DNA of 8,510 bases from Bacteroidota bacterium (GCA_947497195.1 CANMGM010000092.1:1-8510); one strand, 5' to 3'; positions 1 through 6,681 are shown, counted from the stretch's first letter. Numbers and translations: made by a program. The notes: a model not told the origin generated them from the letters alone.

Positions 1-687
1 CAAATAACCCCATGGTATGAATTCAATTTATTCATCACCTTTTTCTGGGTTGTGGGCCTGATGAATTCACTCAACATGCTCGATAATATGGATGGCATCA
101 CAACTTCGGTCTCTATAGTTATCTGTATTGGGGCACTTACTAGTCTTGCATTTCGGAATGAAGCCGTGCATCTAAATACCATCCTCATGCTGAGTGTTGT
201 GTCGACTTTGCTCGGTTTTCTTTACTACAACTGGAATCCTTCGCGCATGTATATGGGCGACAGTGGCTCCCAGTTTCTTGGTGTTTTCCTTGCCGGTATC
301 GGCATCGAATATTTCTGGAATGCCCCCGATTACTATGGCGTAGCAGTGCAATCAAAACAATTCCTCATTGCAGTTTTGATGTTTGTTGTTCCAATTAGCG
401 ATACTACAACTGTATCAATAAACCGCATCCTAAAAGGCAAGTCGCCTTTCGTGGGTGGAAGAGATCACACTACTCACCATCTGTCTTACATGGGCCTCAC
501 CGACCGGCATGTTGCATTGGTTATGATTGGACTTTCTTCTTTGGCTATGTTTCTTGCAATTTTTGTGATGAATAACGTCCGTAACTGGAATACAACTTAT
601 ACCGTATCAGCCAGTATTGTATTTCTTCTCATTCTGGGGGGATTGTACAGCACAACGCGTATAAGTAAACCAAAACCCAAATCGTGA
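1..687 (+). CDS. Glycosyltransferase family 4 / polyprenyl-phosphate sugar-1-phosphate transferase, 3' part
   Basis: The 5' end lies outside the window; 228 codons and a TGA remain. The protein is an integral membrane protein of the WecA/TagO/MraY superfamily. These enzymes move a sugar-1-phosphate (often GlcNAc-1-P) from a UDP-sugar to undecaprenyl phosphate on the cytoplasmic face, starting O-antigen, capsule or related glycan synthesis. Visible motifs, in window codon numbers, are the Asp-rich NMLDNMDG (25-32), MGDSGSQFLG (86-95) and a cytoplasmic GRDHTTHHL (153-161) matching the family's His-rich loop. Hydrophobic segments lie near codons 8-21, 38-51, 58-77, 92-106, 121-132, 170-189 and 204-216. 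The tail is basic (KPKPKS). The stop overlaps the next start by 4 bp (GTGA), suggesting translational coupling with the transglycosylase. Superfamily membership is secure; the sugar donor and pathway cannot be told. An internal GTG at position 52 is not the real start, because the frame is open to base 1. Confidence 0.88.
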   Translation, partial: QITPWYEFNLFITFFWVVGLMNSLNMLDNMDGITTSVSIVICIGALTSLAFRNEAVHLNTILMLSVVSTLLGFLYYNWNPSRMYMGDSGSQFLGVFLAGIGIEYFWNAPDYYGVAVQSKQFLIAVLMFVVPISDTTTVSINRILKGKSPFVGGRDHTTHHLSYMGLTDRHVALVMIGLSSLAMFLAIFVMNNVRNWNTTYTVSASIVFLLILGGLYSTTRISKPKPKS

Positions 688-1718
688 AAGTCCCAAAACT
701 GAAACGAAAATTCTCTGAAACCACTGCCAGACGCTTTCTTGCTCTTGTTTTTATTTTTCTCTCACTCGGTGTAATTCGACTGTTTAGTTTTTACACCGGT
801 ATTAATTCCGATGATAAACAATACGAAAAATATTTCCAGGATCACTACCGTATTTATTCAGTCAATATTCCACATGACCTTAATTTCGCAGGCGAACCTG
901 TGCCCCTTGAAGATTTCGAGGTGCGTGAACGCATCGACCGCGAGTTCCTTGTAAATACCTATTTCCAATCGCAAACCGTATTGCTGGCCAAACGCTCAAA
1001 CCGATGGCTTCCCATTATCTCAAGGATTTTAAAGAAAAATGGAATTCCCGACGATTTTAAGTTTCTCGCCGTTGCAGAATCGGGCTTTACGCACAATACT
1101 TCAGCCAAAGGAGCTGCCGGTTTCTGGCAGTTTATTCCCTCAACTGCACAGGCCTACGGATTAATCATCAACGACGAAATCGACGAACGTTACAATCCCG
1201 AAAAGGCCACCGAAGCCGCAAGCCGGTTTTTCAAGGATGCATATGCCCAATTCAATAACTGGACACTCGCCGCTGCTTCCTTTAATCTTGGAACAAATGG
1301 GATGCAGAAACAAATCGAGCGACAGAGAGCTATTACCTATTACGATCTTCATTTAAATGAGGAAACTAGTCGGTATATCTTCCGTGTGCTGGCCTTGAAA
1401 GAAATCCTCAGCAACCCGCAGAATTATGGCTTCGTACTGCGTAAGAAAGATTTGTATCCGCCTCTTCCAGGCTCCTTTCAAAAAATCGATTCAAGCATTA
1501 CCAACCTTGCTACCTTTGCCCAGGAAAAAGGTACATCTTTCAAAATGTTGAAGTATTACAATCCCTGGCTGCGAAGCGATAAACTTACCTTATTGGAAGG
1601 AAAACCATTCTATCTGCGCATTCCCAATGCAAGCGTACAGAATTATGAACAACTTATAAAGGAAGCCGAAGCGCTGAATCCCGAAGCGCCCATCAGCGAT
1701 ACCATCCTACCGAAATAA
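684..1718 (+). CDS. Membrane-anchored lytic transglycosylase, MltD-like (SLT domain)
   Basis: The product has 344 residues. It is expected to cleave the MurNAc-GlcNAc bond of peptidoglycan with 1,6-anhydro-MurNAc formation, on the periplasmic side. A basic N-terminus (KLKRKF) is followed by one hydrophobic segment (about 18-38), an uncleaved anchor or signal; no lipobox Cys is seen. The SLT fold spans about 105-250. It has FLAVAESGF with the catalytic Glu at 132, then AKGAAGFWQFIPSTAQAYGL (141-160), ERYNP (168-172) and AAASFNLG (196-203), all standard family-1 motifs. About 90 further residues follow (GSFQKIDSSITNLATFAQ onward). They resemble the spacing of a LysM-like wall-binding module, but this is uncertain. 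GTG at 684 is the only usual start: an in-frame TAA lies at 666-668, and the next Met is far inside the domain. The 4-bp overlap with the preceding glycosyltransferase gene fits one envelope operon. Confidence 0.88.
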   Translation: MKVPKLKRKFSETTARRFLALVFIFLSLGVIRLFSFYTGINSDDKQYEKYFQDHYRIYSVNIPHDLNFAGEPVPLEDFEVRERIDREFLVNTYFQSQTVLLAKRSNRWLPIISRILKKNGIPDDFKFLAVAESGFTHNTSAKGAAGFWQFIPSTAQAYGLIINDEIDERYNPEKATEAASRFFKDAYAQFNNWTLAAASFNLGTNGMQKQIERQRAITYYDLHLNEETSRYIFRVLALKEILSNPQNYGFVLRKKDLYPPLPGSFQKIDSSITNLATFAQEKGTSFKMLKYYNPWLRSDKLTLLEGKPFYLRIPNASVQNYEQLIKEAEALNPEAPISDTILPK

Positions 1719-1753
1719 TTGCAGTATTCTCAATCTCTATAGCAACAATTCCC

Positions 1754-1761
1754 TAATTTTG
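1754..1761 (+). promoter_or_regulatory. Possible Bacteroidota -7 element for uvrA
   Basis: TAATTTTG matches the Bacteroidota -7 consensus TAnnTTTG at every fixed base and lies 13 bases before the uvrA ATG, within the 56-base gap after the transglycosylase gene. No convincing -33 TTTG sits at the usual distance, and the implied leader would be under 10 bases, so this is a weak call. Confidence 0.3.
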
Positions 1762-1774
1762 GGGTTCAATTGCT

Positions 1775-4627
1775 ATGCACGATTCTAGGCCTGAGAGCGA
1801 ACACGCCATCGAAATTTTCGGGGCCAGAGAACACAACCTTAAAAACATCGACGTTCGCATACCGCGCGATAAACTCGTTGTTATTACAGGCCTAAGCGGA
1901 AGTGGCAAGTCATCGCTTGCATTCGATACCATTTACGCCGAAGGTCAACGACGCTACATCGAAAGCTTCTCGGCCTATGCGCGTCAGTTTCTCGGCAAAC
2001 TCGAACGACCCGATGTAGATCGCATCACAGGCTTAAGTCCGGTAATTTCGATAGAACAAAAAACCACCGGTAAAAATCCACGCTCTACAGTTGGAACTAT
2101 TACTGAAATCTACGACTTCATGCGTTTGCTCTTTGCACGGGCCGGCGAAGCATGGTCTTACGTTTCGGGCGAAAAAATGGTGCGCTACACCGAACAGCAA
2201 ATTCTGGAACTCGTTCTCGAATCGGCAAGAGGACAAAAGCTGGCTCTGCTTGCTCCGGTAGTAAAGGGACGAAAAGGCCATTACCGCGAATTGTTCGAAC
2301 AAATCCGGAAACAGGGATTCACGAAGGTGCGCGTCGACGGAACCATTCACGATATTTATTTCGGAATGAAGGTGGACCGCTACAAGGTACACGACATCGA
2401 AATCGTGATCGACCGTATCGAAGTTATGGAGACACAGCGCCAACGCATTGCCGAATCGCTGAAGCTAGCAATGAAACATGGGAAAGGGAGCATCATGGCG
2501 GTGAATCTGGAATCGAACGAAATTCGGCATTATAGCCGCTTCCTGATGTGTCCGGTAAGCGGCATTTCGTACGACGAACCTGCGCCTAACCTCTTCTCCT
2601 TCAACTCACCTTACGGAGCTTGCCCAAAGTGCCATGGTCTCGGAAATATTGCACAGGTTGATCTGAATAAAATCATCCCCGACCCGAAAAAAAGCATTAA
2701 AAAAGGCGGCATTCAACCGCTGGGAGAATACAAAAACAACTGGATTTACGCGCAGATTGAAGCAATTGCCGACAAATATGATTTCGGCCTCGATACCCCC
2801 ATCAGCGAAATCGATCAAGCAGCAATTGATGCCATTTTATTCGGAACCGAAGAAATTCTGAAAATCAAAAATCCACGATACAACAACCAGGGATACGCCA
2901 TCCAATTCGAGGGGATTGTAAATTTCATTGCCGGTCAGCATGAAGAAAATCAAGACAGTAATCCCCGTTCAAATTGGGCTACCGAATACATGAATCAAGT
3001 CGAATGCCCCGAATGCGCAGGCACACGGCTTAAGAAACAGGCGCTCTGGTTTAAAGTTGCCGAGAAGAATATTGCGGAGCTGGCATCGATGGACATTGGG
3101 AACCTGCAAGCCTGGTTCGAGGGTGTGGAAGAACGTATGGAAGGCCGACAGAAAATTATTGCAACCGAAGTGTTGAAGGAAATCCGCAACCGCATTGGCT
3201 TCCTCATGGAAGTTGGACTCGATTACCTCACATTAAACCGATCCGCCGGCAGCCTCTCGGGCGGAGAAGCACAACGTATCAGACTTGCTACTCAAATTGG
3301 TTCCAAACTCGTTGGCGTTCTCTACATTCTCGATGAACCCAGCATCGGACTGCATCAGCGCGATAACGTTAAGCTCATCAAAGCGCTCAAAGATCTGCGC
3401 GATTCAGGCAATTCGGTTTTGGTGGTAGAACACGACAAGGACATGATTCTCGAAGCCGATCATGTTATCGATATCGGTCCGGGCGCAGGCGTTCACGGTG
3501 GTCGAATTGTTAGTCAGGGCTCACCGAAAGAATTGCTCGATGCAGAATCAAGCACAGCGGCATATATCAATGGAAAAAAGGCTATCGCAATTCCGCCTCA
3601 GCGCCGAAAAGGCAGCAAAAATGCGTTGAAATTAATCGGGGCGCAGGGTAACAATTTAAAAAATGTAAACCTCAGCATCCCGCTGGGAACCTTTGTTTGC
3701 GTTACAGGTGTTTCGGGCAGCGGAAAATCAACGCTGATCAATGAAACCCTCTACCCCGCCCTAAGTAAACATTTCTATCAGTCGCTTAAAGAACCTCTCG
3801 CATATAAACGTATTGAAGGCAAAGAGCACATAGACAAGGTCATCGATATTGATCAAAGTCCGATTGGCCGAACACCGCGTTCAAATCCGGCAACGTATAC
3901 GGGCGTTTTTTCAGACATCAGAACACTCTTCGCATCACTGCCCGAAGCCGCCATTCGTGGATACAAACCGGGGCGCTTCAGCTTCAATGTAAAAGGTGGG
4001 CGGTGCGAAACATGTTCGGGCGGTGGTATGCAGGTAATCGAAATGAATTTCCTGCCCGATGTATATGTTCAATGTCCGGGCTGCCAAGGAAAACGATATA
4101 ACCGCGAAACGCTGGAAGTTCGGTACCGCGGCAAATCCATCGCCGATGTGCTGAACATGACGATCGAGCATGCTGTTGAATTTTTCGAAAATATCCCAAC
4201 AATTCGCCACAAAATTAAAACACTGAATGAAGTTGGCTTGGGTTATGTATCCTTGGGACAAGCATCAACAACTCTTTCGGGCGGTGAAGCACAGCGTGTA
4301 AAACTGGCTACCGAACTGAGCCGGAAAGACACCGGAAAAACGCTTTATATTTTAGATGAACCTACGACAGGACTTCATTTTGAAGATATCCGGATGTTAT
4401 TGGATGTTTTACAAAAACTGGTCGATAAAGGCAATACCGTGGTCGTAATTGAGCATAACCTCGATATTATCAAAGTTGCCGATTACATTGTTGATATTGG
4501 TCCCGAGGGTGGCGAACGCGGTGGGATGATTATGGCAGAGGGAACTCCGGAAGAAGTGTGCAAGGCAGGCAAAGGTTACACTGCAGCATTTATTGACGCA
4601 GAATTGCAGGGAATTTCGCATGCATAG
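1775..4627 (+). CDS. uvrA: UvrABC system protein A (excinuclease ABC subunit A)
   Basis: The product has 950 residues, close to the 940 of E. coli UvrA. UvrA is the DNA-binding ATPase that, with UvrB, finds bulky lesions in nucleotide excision repair. Both ABC modules are complete. The first has Walker A GLSGSGKSS (39-47), signature LSGGEAQ (494-500) and Walker B LYILDEPS (516-523). The second has Walker A GVSGSGKST (645-653), signature LSGGEAQ (834-840) and Walker B LYILDEPT (857-864). The C-terminal zinc module has four Cys (744, 747, 767, 770), the one needed for damage recognition. The N-terminal zinc site is incomplete: Cys259 is followed by Ser262 where the second Cys is expected, with Cys283 and Cys286 forming the second pair. 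ATG 1775 is preceded in frame by a TAA at 1754-1756, and the conserved GAREHNLKNIDV begins at residue 16. No Shine-Dalgarno is present. The gene probably has its own promoter; no SOS operator was identified. Confidence 0.98.
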   Translation: MHDSRPESEHAIEIFGAREHNLKNIDVRIPRDKLVVITGLSGSGKSSLAFDTIYAEGQRRYIESFSAYARQFLGKLERPDVDRITGLSPVISIEQKTTGKNPRSTVGTITEIYDFMRLLFARAGEAWSYVSGEKMVRYTEQQILELVLESARGQKLALLAPVVKGRKGHYRELFEQIRKQGFTKVRVDGTIHDIYFGMKVDRYKVHDIEIVIDRIEVMETQRQRIAESLKLAMKHGKGSIMAVNLESNEIRHYSRFLMCPVSGISYDEPAPNLFSFNSPYGACPKCHGLGNIAQVDLNKIIPDPKKSIKKGGIQPLGEYKNNWIYAQIEAIADKYDFGLDTPISEIDQAAIDAILFGTEEILKIKNPRYNNQGYAIQFEGIVNFIAGQHEENQDSNPRSNWATEYMNQVECPECAGTRLKKQALWFKVAEKNIAELASMDIGNLQAWFEGVEERMEGRQKIIATEVLKEIRNRIGFLMEVGLDYLTLNRSAGSLSGGEAQRIRLATQIGSKLVGVLYILDEPSIGLHQRDNVKLIKALKDLRDSGNSVLVVEHDKDMILEADHVIDIGPGAGVHGGRIVSQGSPKELLDAESSTAAYINGKKAIAIPPQRRKGSKNALKLIGAQGNNLKNVNLSIPLGTFVCVTGVSGSGKSTLINETLYPALSKHFYQSLKEPLAYKRIEGKEHIDKVIDIDQSPIGRTPRSNPATYTGVFSDIRTLFASLPEAAIRGYKPGRFSFNVKGGRCETCSGGGMQVIEMNFLPDVYVQCPGCQGKRYNRETLEVRYRGKSIADVLNMTIEHAVEFFENIPTIRHKIKTLNEVGLGYVSLGQASTTLSGGEAQRVKLATELSRKDTGKTLYILDEPTTGLHFEDIRMLLDVLQKLVDKGNTVVVIEHNLDIIKVADYIVDIGPEGGERGGMIMAEGTPEEVCKAGKGYTAAFIDAELQGISHA

Positions 4628-4677
4628 CTTCAGAAGGATTAGAATTTATTACTTTTCGTTTTTTAAGATATAACATT

Positions 4678-5403
4678 ATGGAAGAACCGAACAAGCGCGG
4701 TCATGAAGACAGAATTATTGAGGCATTCAAAGAGAAAGATGCTTTTGAGATAAAGACCACCAATTCGTGGCAGATATTTAAAATCATGGCCGAATTTGTC
4801 GAAGGCTTTGAAAAATTGGGCAAAATTGGACCCTGTGTTTCGATTTTCGGATCGGCACGCAGCAAACCTGAAGACCCATATTACATTTTGGCGGAAGACA
4901 TTGCGTACCGTTTAACCTTGGAGGGTTACGGAATTATTACGGGTGGAGGTCCGGGTATTATGGAGGCCGGAAACAAAGGAGCGCACCGTGGTGGCGGTAA
5001 ATCGGTTGGGCTGAATATCGTCTTACCACATGAGCAAGAAGGAAATCGCTATATCGACCGCGATAAGATCATCAATTTCGATTATTTCTTTGTGCGCAAG
5101 GTAATGTTCATGAAATATGCCCAGGGATTTGTGATTATGCCGGGAGGATTTGGAACGCTGGATGAGTTTTTCGAGGCGATAACGCTCATTCAGACCAATA
5201 AAATTGCGCGTTTTCCTGTGGTACTGGTAGGCAAGTCGTACTGGAAAGGTTTGGTGGAGTGGGTAAAAGAACAATTGCTCCGCGAAAATCCATTCATTTC
5301 GGAGGAAGATTTAAACCTATTTAGCATTGTAGAAACCGGCGAGGAGGCTGTTCGCGTAATCAACGATTTCTACAACAAATACATGTTCCGCCCGAATTTC
5401 TAA
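4678..5403 (+). CDS. LOG family protein (TIGR00730-type Rossmann-fold phosphoribohydrolase)
   Basis: The product has 241 residues and is soluble. LOG ('lysine decarboxylase-like') proteins bind nucleoside monophosphates and hydrolyse the N-glycosidic bond, releasing ribose-5-phosphate and a free base; some make cytokinins, others act in purine salvage. Visible features are the Rossmann entry VSIFGSAR (54-61), ITGGGPGIMEAGNKG (87-101), a conserved Arg140 in FVRKVMFM, and the hallmark PGGFGTLDE (155-163) with Glu163. Arg and Glu at these two sites are the catalytic residues of the family. About 50 residues precede the core, rich in charge and possibly helical (EDRIIEAFKEKDAFEIK). This makes it longer than minimal LOG proteins of about 190 residues, as is common for one bacterial subgroup. 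It lies 50 bp after uvrA with no overlap and no evident functional tie. The start is ATG 4678 in an A/T-rich context without a Shine-Dalgarno. The substrate is not predictable from the sequence. Confidence 0.9.
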   Translation: MEEPNKRGHEDRIIEAFKEKDAFEIKTTNSWQIFKIMAEFVEGFEKLGKIGPCVSIFGSARSKPEDPYYILAEDIAYRLTLEGYGIITGGGPGIMEAGNKGAHRGGGKSVGLNIVLPHEQEGNRYIDRDKIINFDYFFVRKVMFMKYAQGFVIMPGGFGTLDEFFEAITLIQTNKIARFPVVLVGKSYWKGLVEWVKEQLLRENPFISEEDLNLFSIVETGEEAVRVINDFYNKYMFRPNF

Positions 5404-5435
5404 GGCATCTAAGAATTTGTAACTTATAAAATATC

Positions 5436-5457
5436 TTGGCGTATACATTTTGGCCAA
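5436..5457. repeat. Short inverted repeat upstream of the HPt gene
   Basis: TTGGC (5436-5440) and GCCAA (5453-5457) form a perfect 5-bp dyad separated by 12 bases, 44 bp before the HPt start. It has no T-run after it, so it is not a terminator. It could be a regulator site, but a dyad this short can arise by chance. Confidence 0.25.
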
Positions 5458-5501
5458 ATATTATGGAGTAAAATTTACCTTTATCATTAAAATATCGCAC
5501 G

Positions 5502-5858
5502 ATGAGCTATTCTGTTCCAGAAGGTAAACTATACAACCTCAGCATAATCGAAGAAATAAGTCACGGAAACGATGCGTTCGTAAAGAAGATGTTGCAATTG
5601 TTTATCGATACCATGCCGCCTGCATTGAATGAATTGCGCAGTCATTATTCAACTGGCAATTGGGCCGGTTTGGGAGCGATTGCCCACAAGATTAAGCCGT
5701 CGATAGACACCATGGGAATTGAACTGCTGCGCGAAGATATCCGTACCGTTGAACAATGCGGTAAAGAAGCATCGAACTTAGAATTGGTTCCTGATTTACT
5801 CGAAAAGATTGATGCAGTAATTCATTCGATTATTGAGGAATTAAAAAATCAGATTTAG
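5502..5858 (+). CDS. Stand-alone histidine phosphotransfer (HPt) domain protein
   Basis: The product has 118 residues and is almost wholly one HPt domain, a four-helix bundle that carries a phosphoryl group on a histidine between receiver domains in multistep phosphorelays. The diagnostic AHKIKPS motif (61-67) contains the expected phospho-acceptor His62, and the Lys, Pro and Ser after it match the family pattern H-K-x-K-[GP]-[ST]. Helical stretches before it (FVKKMLQLFIDTMPPALNEL, 26-45) and after it (ELLREDIRTVEQ; LVPDLLEKIDAVIHSIIEEL) fit the fold. There is no kinase, receiver or DNA-binding domain, and no membrane segment. No two-component partner is present in the window, so it probably serves a hybrid kinase encoded elsewhere. 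The start is ATG 5502 with no Shine-Dalgarno; the gap of about 100 bp before it suggests its own promoter. A TACCTTTA (5476-5483) resembles a -7 element, but the nearest TTTG is too far upstream. Confidence 0.87.
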   Translation: MSYSVPEGKLYNLSIIEEISHGNDAFVKKMLQLFIDTMPPALNELRSHYSTGNWAGLGAIAHKIKPSIDTMGIELLREDIRTVEQCGKEASNLELVPDLLEKIDAVIHSIIEELKNQI

Positions 5859-5973
5859 GTCTTATCCTCGACCAAAAGTGCTTTACCCATTTTAGCCTTT
5901 TCGTAGGGTTTATCATTTCAGTTTGGCCATTGCACGGTCAAATCATTCATTGTCAATTACAATGGGTTTATTT
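5859..5973. other. Non-coding spacer after the HPt gene
   Basis: No gene is seen here. The only structure is a small hairpin, CATTGT (5948-5953) pairing with ACAATG (5959-5964) across a 5-base loop, followed by GGGTTTATTT. It might act as a weak terminator for the HPt transcript, but its stem is AT-rich and the T-run is interrupted. Confidence 0.4.
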
Positions 5974-6062
5974 GGGCGCCGGGCGGGCTTTCCGGTTCAA
6001 GTCCTCACATGGCTTCGTTATACTACGCCATTCTGCGGGCTTTACCCTGCAATCTCTGGCGC
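5974..6062. repeat. GC-rich composite intergenic repeat (GGGCGGGCTTTCC type)
   Basis: This 89-bp block opens with GGGCGCC and closes with GGCGC. It contains two imperfect direct copies, 52 bp apart, that begin with the identical GCGGGCTTT (5983-5991 and 6035-6043) and agree at 16 of 23 positions. Between them lies an inverted repeat, ATGGC (6009-6013) and GCCAT (6027-6031), with a 13-base loop. The plan (GC-rich entry, CGGGCTTTCC...TCAA/GCAATC units around a variable hairpin, exit at GGCGC) resembles a dispersed repeat I recall between genes in many Bacteroidota genomes; I cannot verify that here. It sits between convergent genes and is markedly more GC-rich than its surroundings. Short open frames crossing it look artefactual. 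Confidence 0.6.
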
Positions 6063-6065
6063 TTT

Positions 6066-6081
6066 CGTATGCACGTATGCA
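6066..6081. repeat. 8-bp perfect tandem duplication
   Basis: CGTATGCA occurs twice head to tail (6066-6073 and 6074-6081), immediately after the composite repeat. It is small enough to be replication slippage and has no evident role. Confidence 0.5.
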
Positions 6082-6125
6082 TCCGTGTCCAGAATCGAAA
6101 ATTGCTTGATTGTATCTCGAATAAT

Positions 6126-6214
6126 CGCGTGGTATGTGCTGCACACGCCATTGCGAATTTTTATCTCCGGCCTTCAGTCCGGAGATTGAATTTTCGAATA
6201 ATATACCACCCGCG
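6126..6214. repeat. Long imperfect hairpin between convergent genes
   Basis: The outer stem pairs CGCGTGGTAT (6126-6135) with ATACCA (6203-6208) and CGCG (6211-6214), leaving a two-base bulge (6209-6210). The apical stem is a perfect 8-bp ATCTCCGG (6163-6170) / CCGGAGAT (6179-6186) with an 8-base loop. Between them, GCGAA (6153-6157) and TTCGAA (6193-6198) can pair partly. A 9-base direct repeat TCGAATAAT occurs just before the left arm (6117-6125) and again at 6194-6202. The whole folds on either strand and lies between the 3' ends of the HPt gene (+) and the small membrane protein gene (-), so it could limit transcription from both sides. Neither arm is followed by a T-run, so it is not a classical intrinsic terminator. 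It may be part of the same repeat family as the block at 5974-6062. Confidence 0.55.
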
Positions 6215-6248
6215 ACTTTGGGCGTATTCAAATGCTATTAGGCGCTAA

Positions 6249-6437
6249 TTAAGCCCGACGCAGAAAACGCACTCCCATCCAACCCGAAGAAAGGGTTAGA
6301 ACCAGCATGAACGAAAAAAAGATCCATGCACCGGCAGCAGTTCCTCCAACTTCAAGCGCATCAGTGAGCAGTCTGAAGTTCATCGGCAGCAAAAACAACG
6401 CTAACAGAAAACTAAGTAATCCTAACAACCGTATCAT
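6249..6437 (-). CDS. Small hypothetical membrane protein (62 residues)
   Basis: I do not recognise a family. The predicted protein has a basic residue at position 3, a first hydrophobic segment (about 4-19, LLGLLSFLLALFLLPM), a short polar stretch (20-33) and a second segment (about 34-52, AAGAWIFFSFMLVLTL). It ends in the positively charged RFLRRA. By the positive-inside rule both ends would face the cytoplasm, giving a two-span hairpin in the inner membrane. The ATG at 6437-6435 is the only candidate start: the next in-frame stop upstream is at 6477-6479, and no other start codon intervenes. The ordered hydrophobic-polar-hydrophobic pattern and clean boundaries argue for a real gene rather than a chance frame. 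It is convergent with the HPt gene and has no nearby partner on its strand. A chance open frame remains possible. Confidence 0.6.
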   Translation of the reverse strand: MIRLLGLLSFLLALFLLPMNFRLLTDALEVGGTAAGAWIFFSFMLVLTLSSGWMGVRFLRRA

Positions 6438-6541
6438 GGAAGACGAATTTAATGGCGTAAAATGCGTTTTTGTAACTCACTGAATACAAAGGAATCAACC
6501 GAGCATTGTTAATAAAGTATTGGCTTAAAATTAAGATTATC
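6438..6541. other. AT-rich spacer upstream of an orphan terminator
   Basis: No protein gene is seen. On the - strand this holds the upstream region of the small membrane protein gene. On the + strand it leads into the terminator at 6542-6571, so it may contain a short untranslated transcript. A weak hairpin CTTA-AAAT-TAAG lies just before that terminator. No convincing + strand promoter was found. Confidence 0.35.
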
Positions 6542-6571
6542 AAGCACATAATAAATTCTATGTGCTTTTTT
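6542..6571 (+). terminator. Intrinsic (Rho-independent) terminator without an obvious upstream gene
   Basis: AAGCACATA (6542-6550) and TATGTGCTT (6559-6567) form a perfect 9-bp stem with an 8-base loop, running straight into a T-tract (six T at 6566-6571). The T-tract exists only on the + strand; the opposite strand continues GATAATC. The nearest + strand gene ends at 5858, almost 700 bp upstream and beyond the repeat region, so the terminator does not clearly belong to a coding gene. It lies 169 bp before the dnaE start. Confidence 0.75.
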
Positions 6572-6681
6572 CATGAAGTGGTTGTTAGAAACACATTCAA
6601 CCAAAGCAATCATAAATTATTCAGCCGTTAGTTGTCATCGCAATTTTCCCGGTACTATTCGTGACCAGCTCTGTTTTTATT

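Noticed and set aside
2033..2443. Open frames of 60-140 codons in other frames or on the opposite strand across uvrA
   Set aside because: All lie within the intact uvrA reading frame and show no recognisable motifs; they are shadows of its codon use.
4650..4657. TACTTTTC as a -7 element before the LOG-family gene
   Set aside because: It misses the final G and has no TTTG at the proper distance; the region is T-rich, so such matches are expected.
5994..6004. GGTTCAAGTCC resembling a tRNA T-arm
   Set aside because: The flanking bases (TCCGG and CCTCA around the loop) do not form the required 5-bp stem, and no acceptor, D or anticodon arms are found; it is part of the composite repeat.
5923..6231. 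Overlapping short open frames on both strands of the repeat region
   Set aside because: Their translations simply read through the composite repeat and the hairpin, with Arg/Cys-rich composition unlike a protein; the DNA structure explains the region better.
6579..6603. TGGTTG/CAACCA inverted repeat downstream of the terminator
   Set aside because: A 6-bp stem with a 13-base loop and no T-run or conserved context is expected by chance in this AT-rich spacer.
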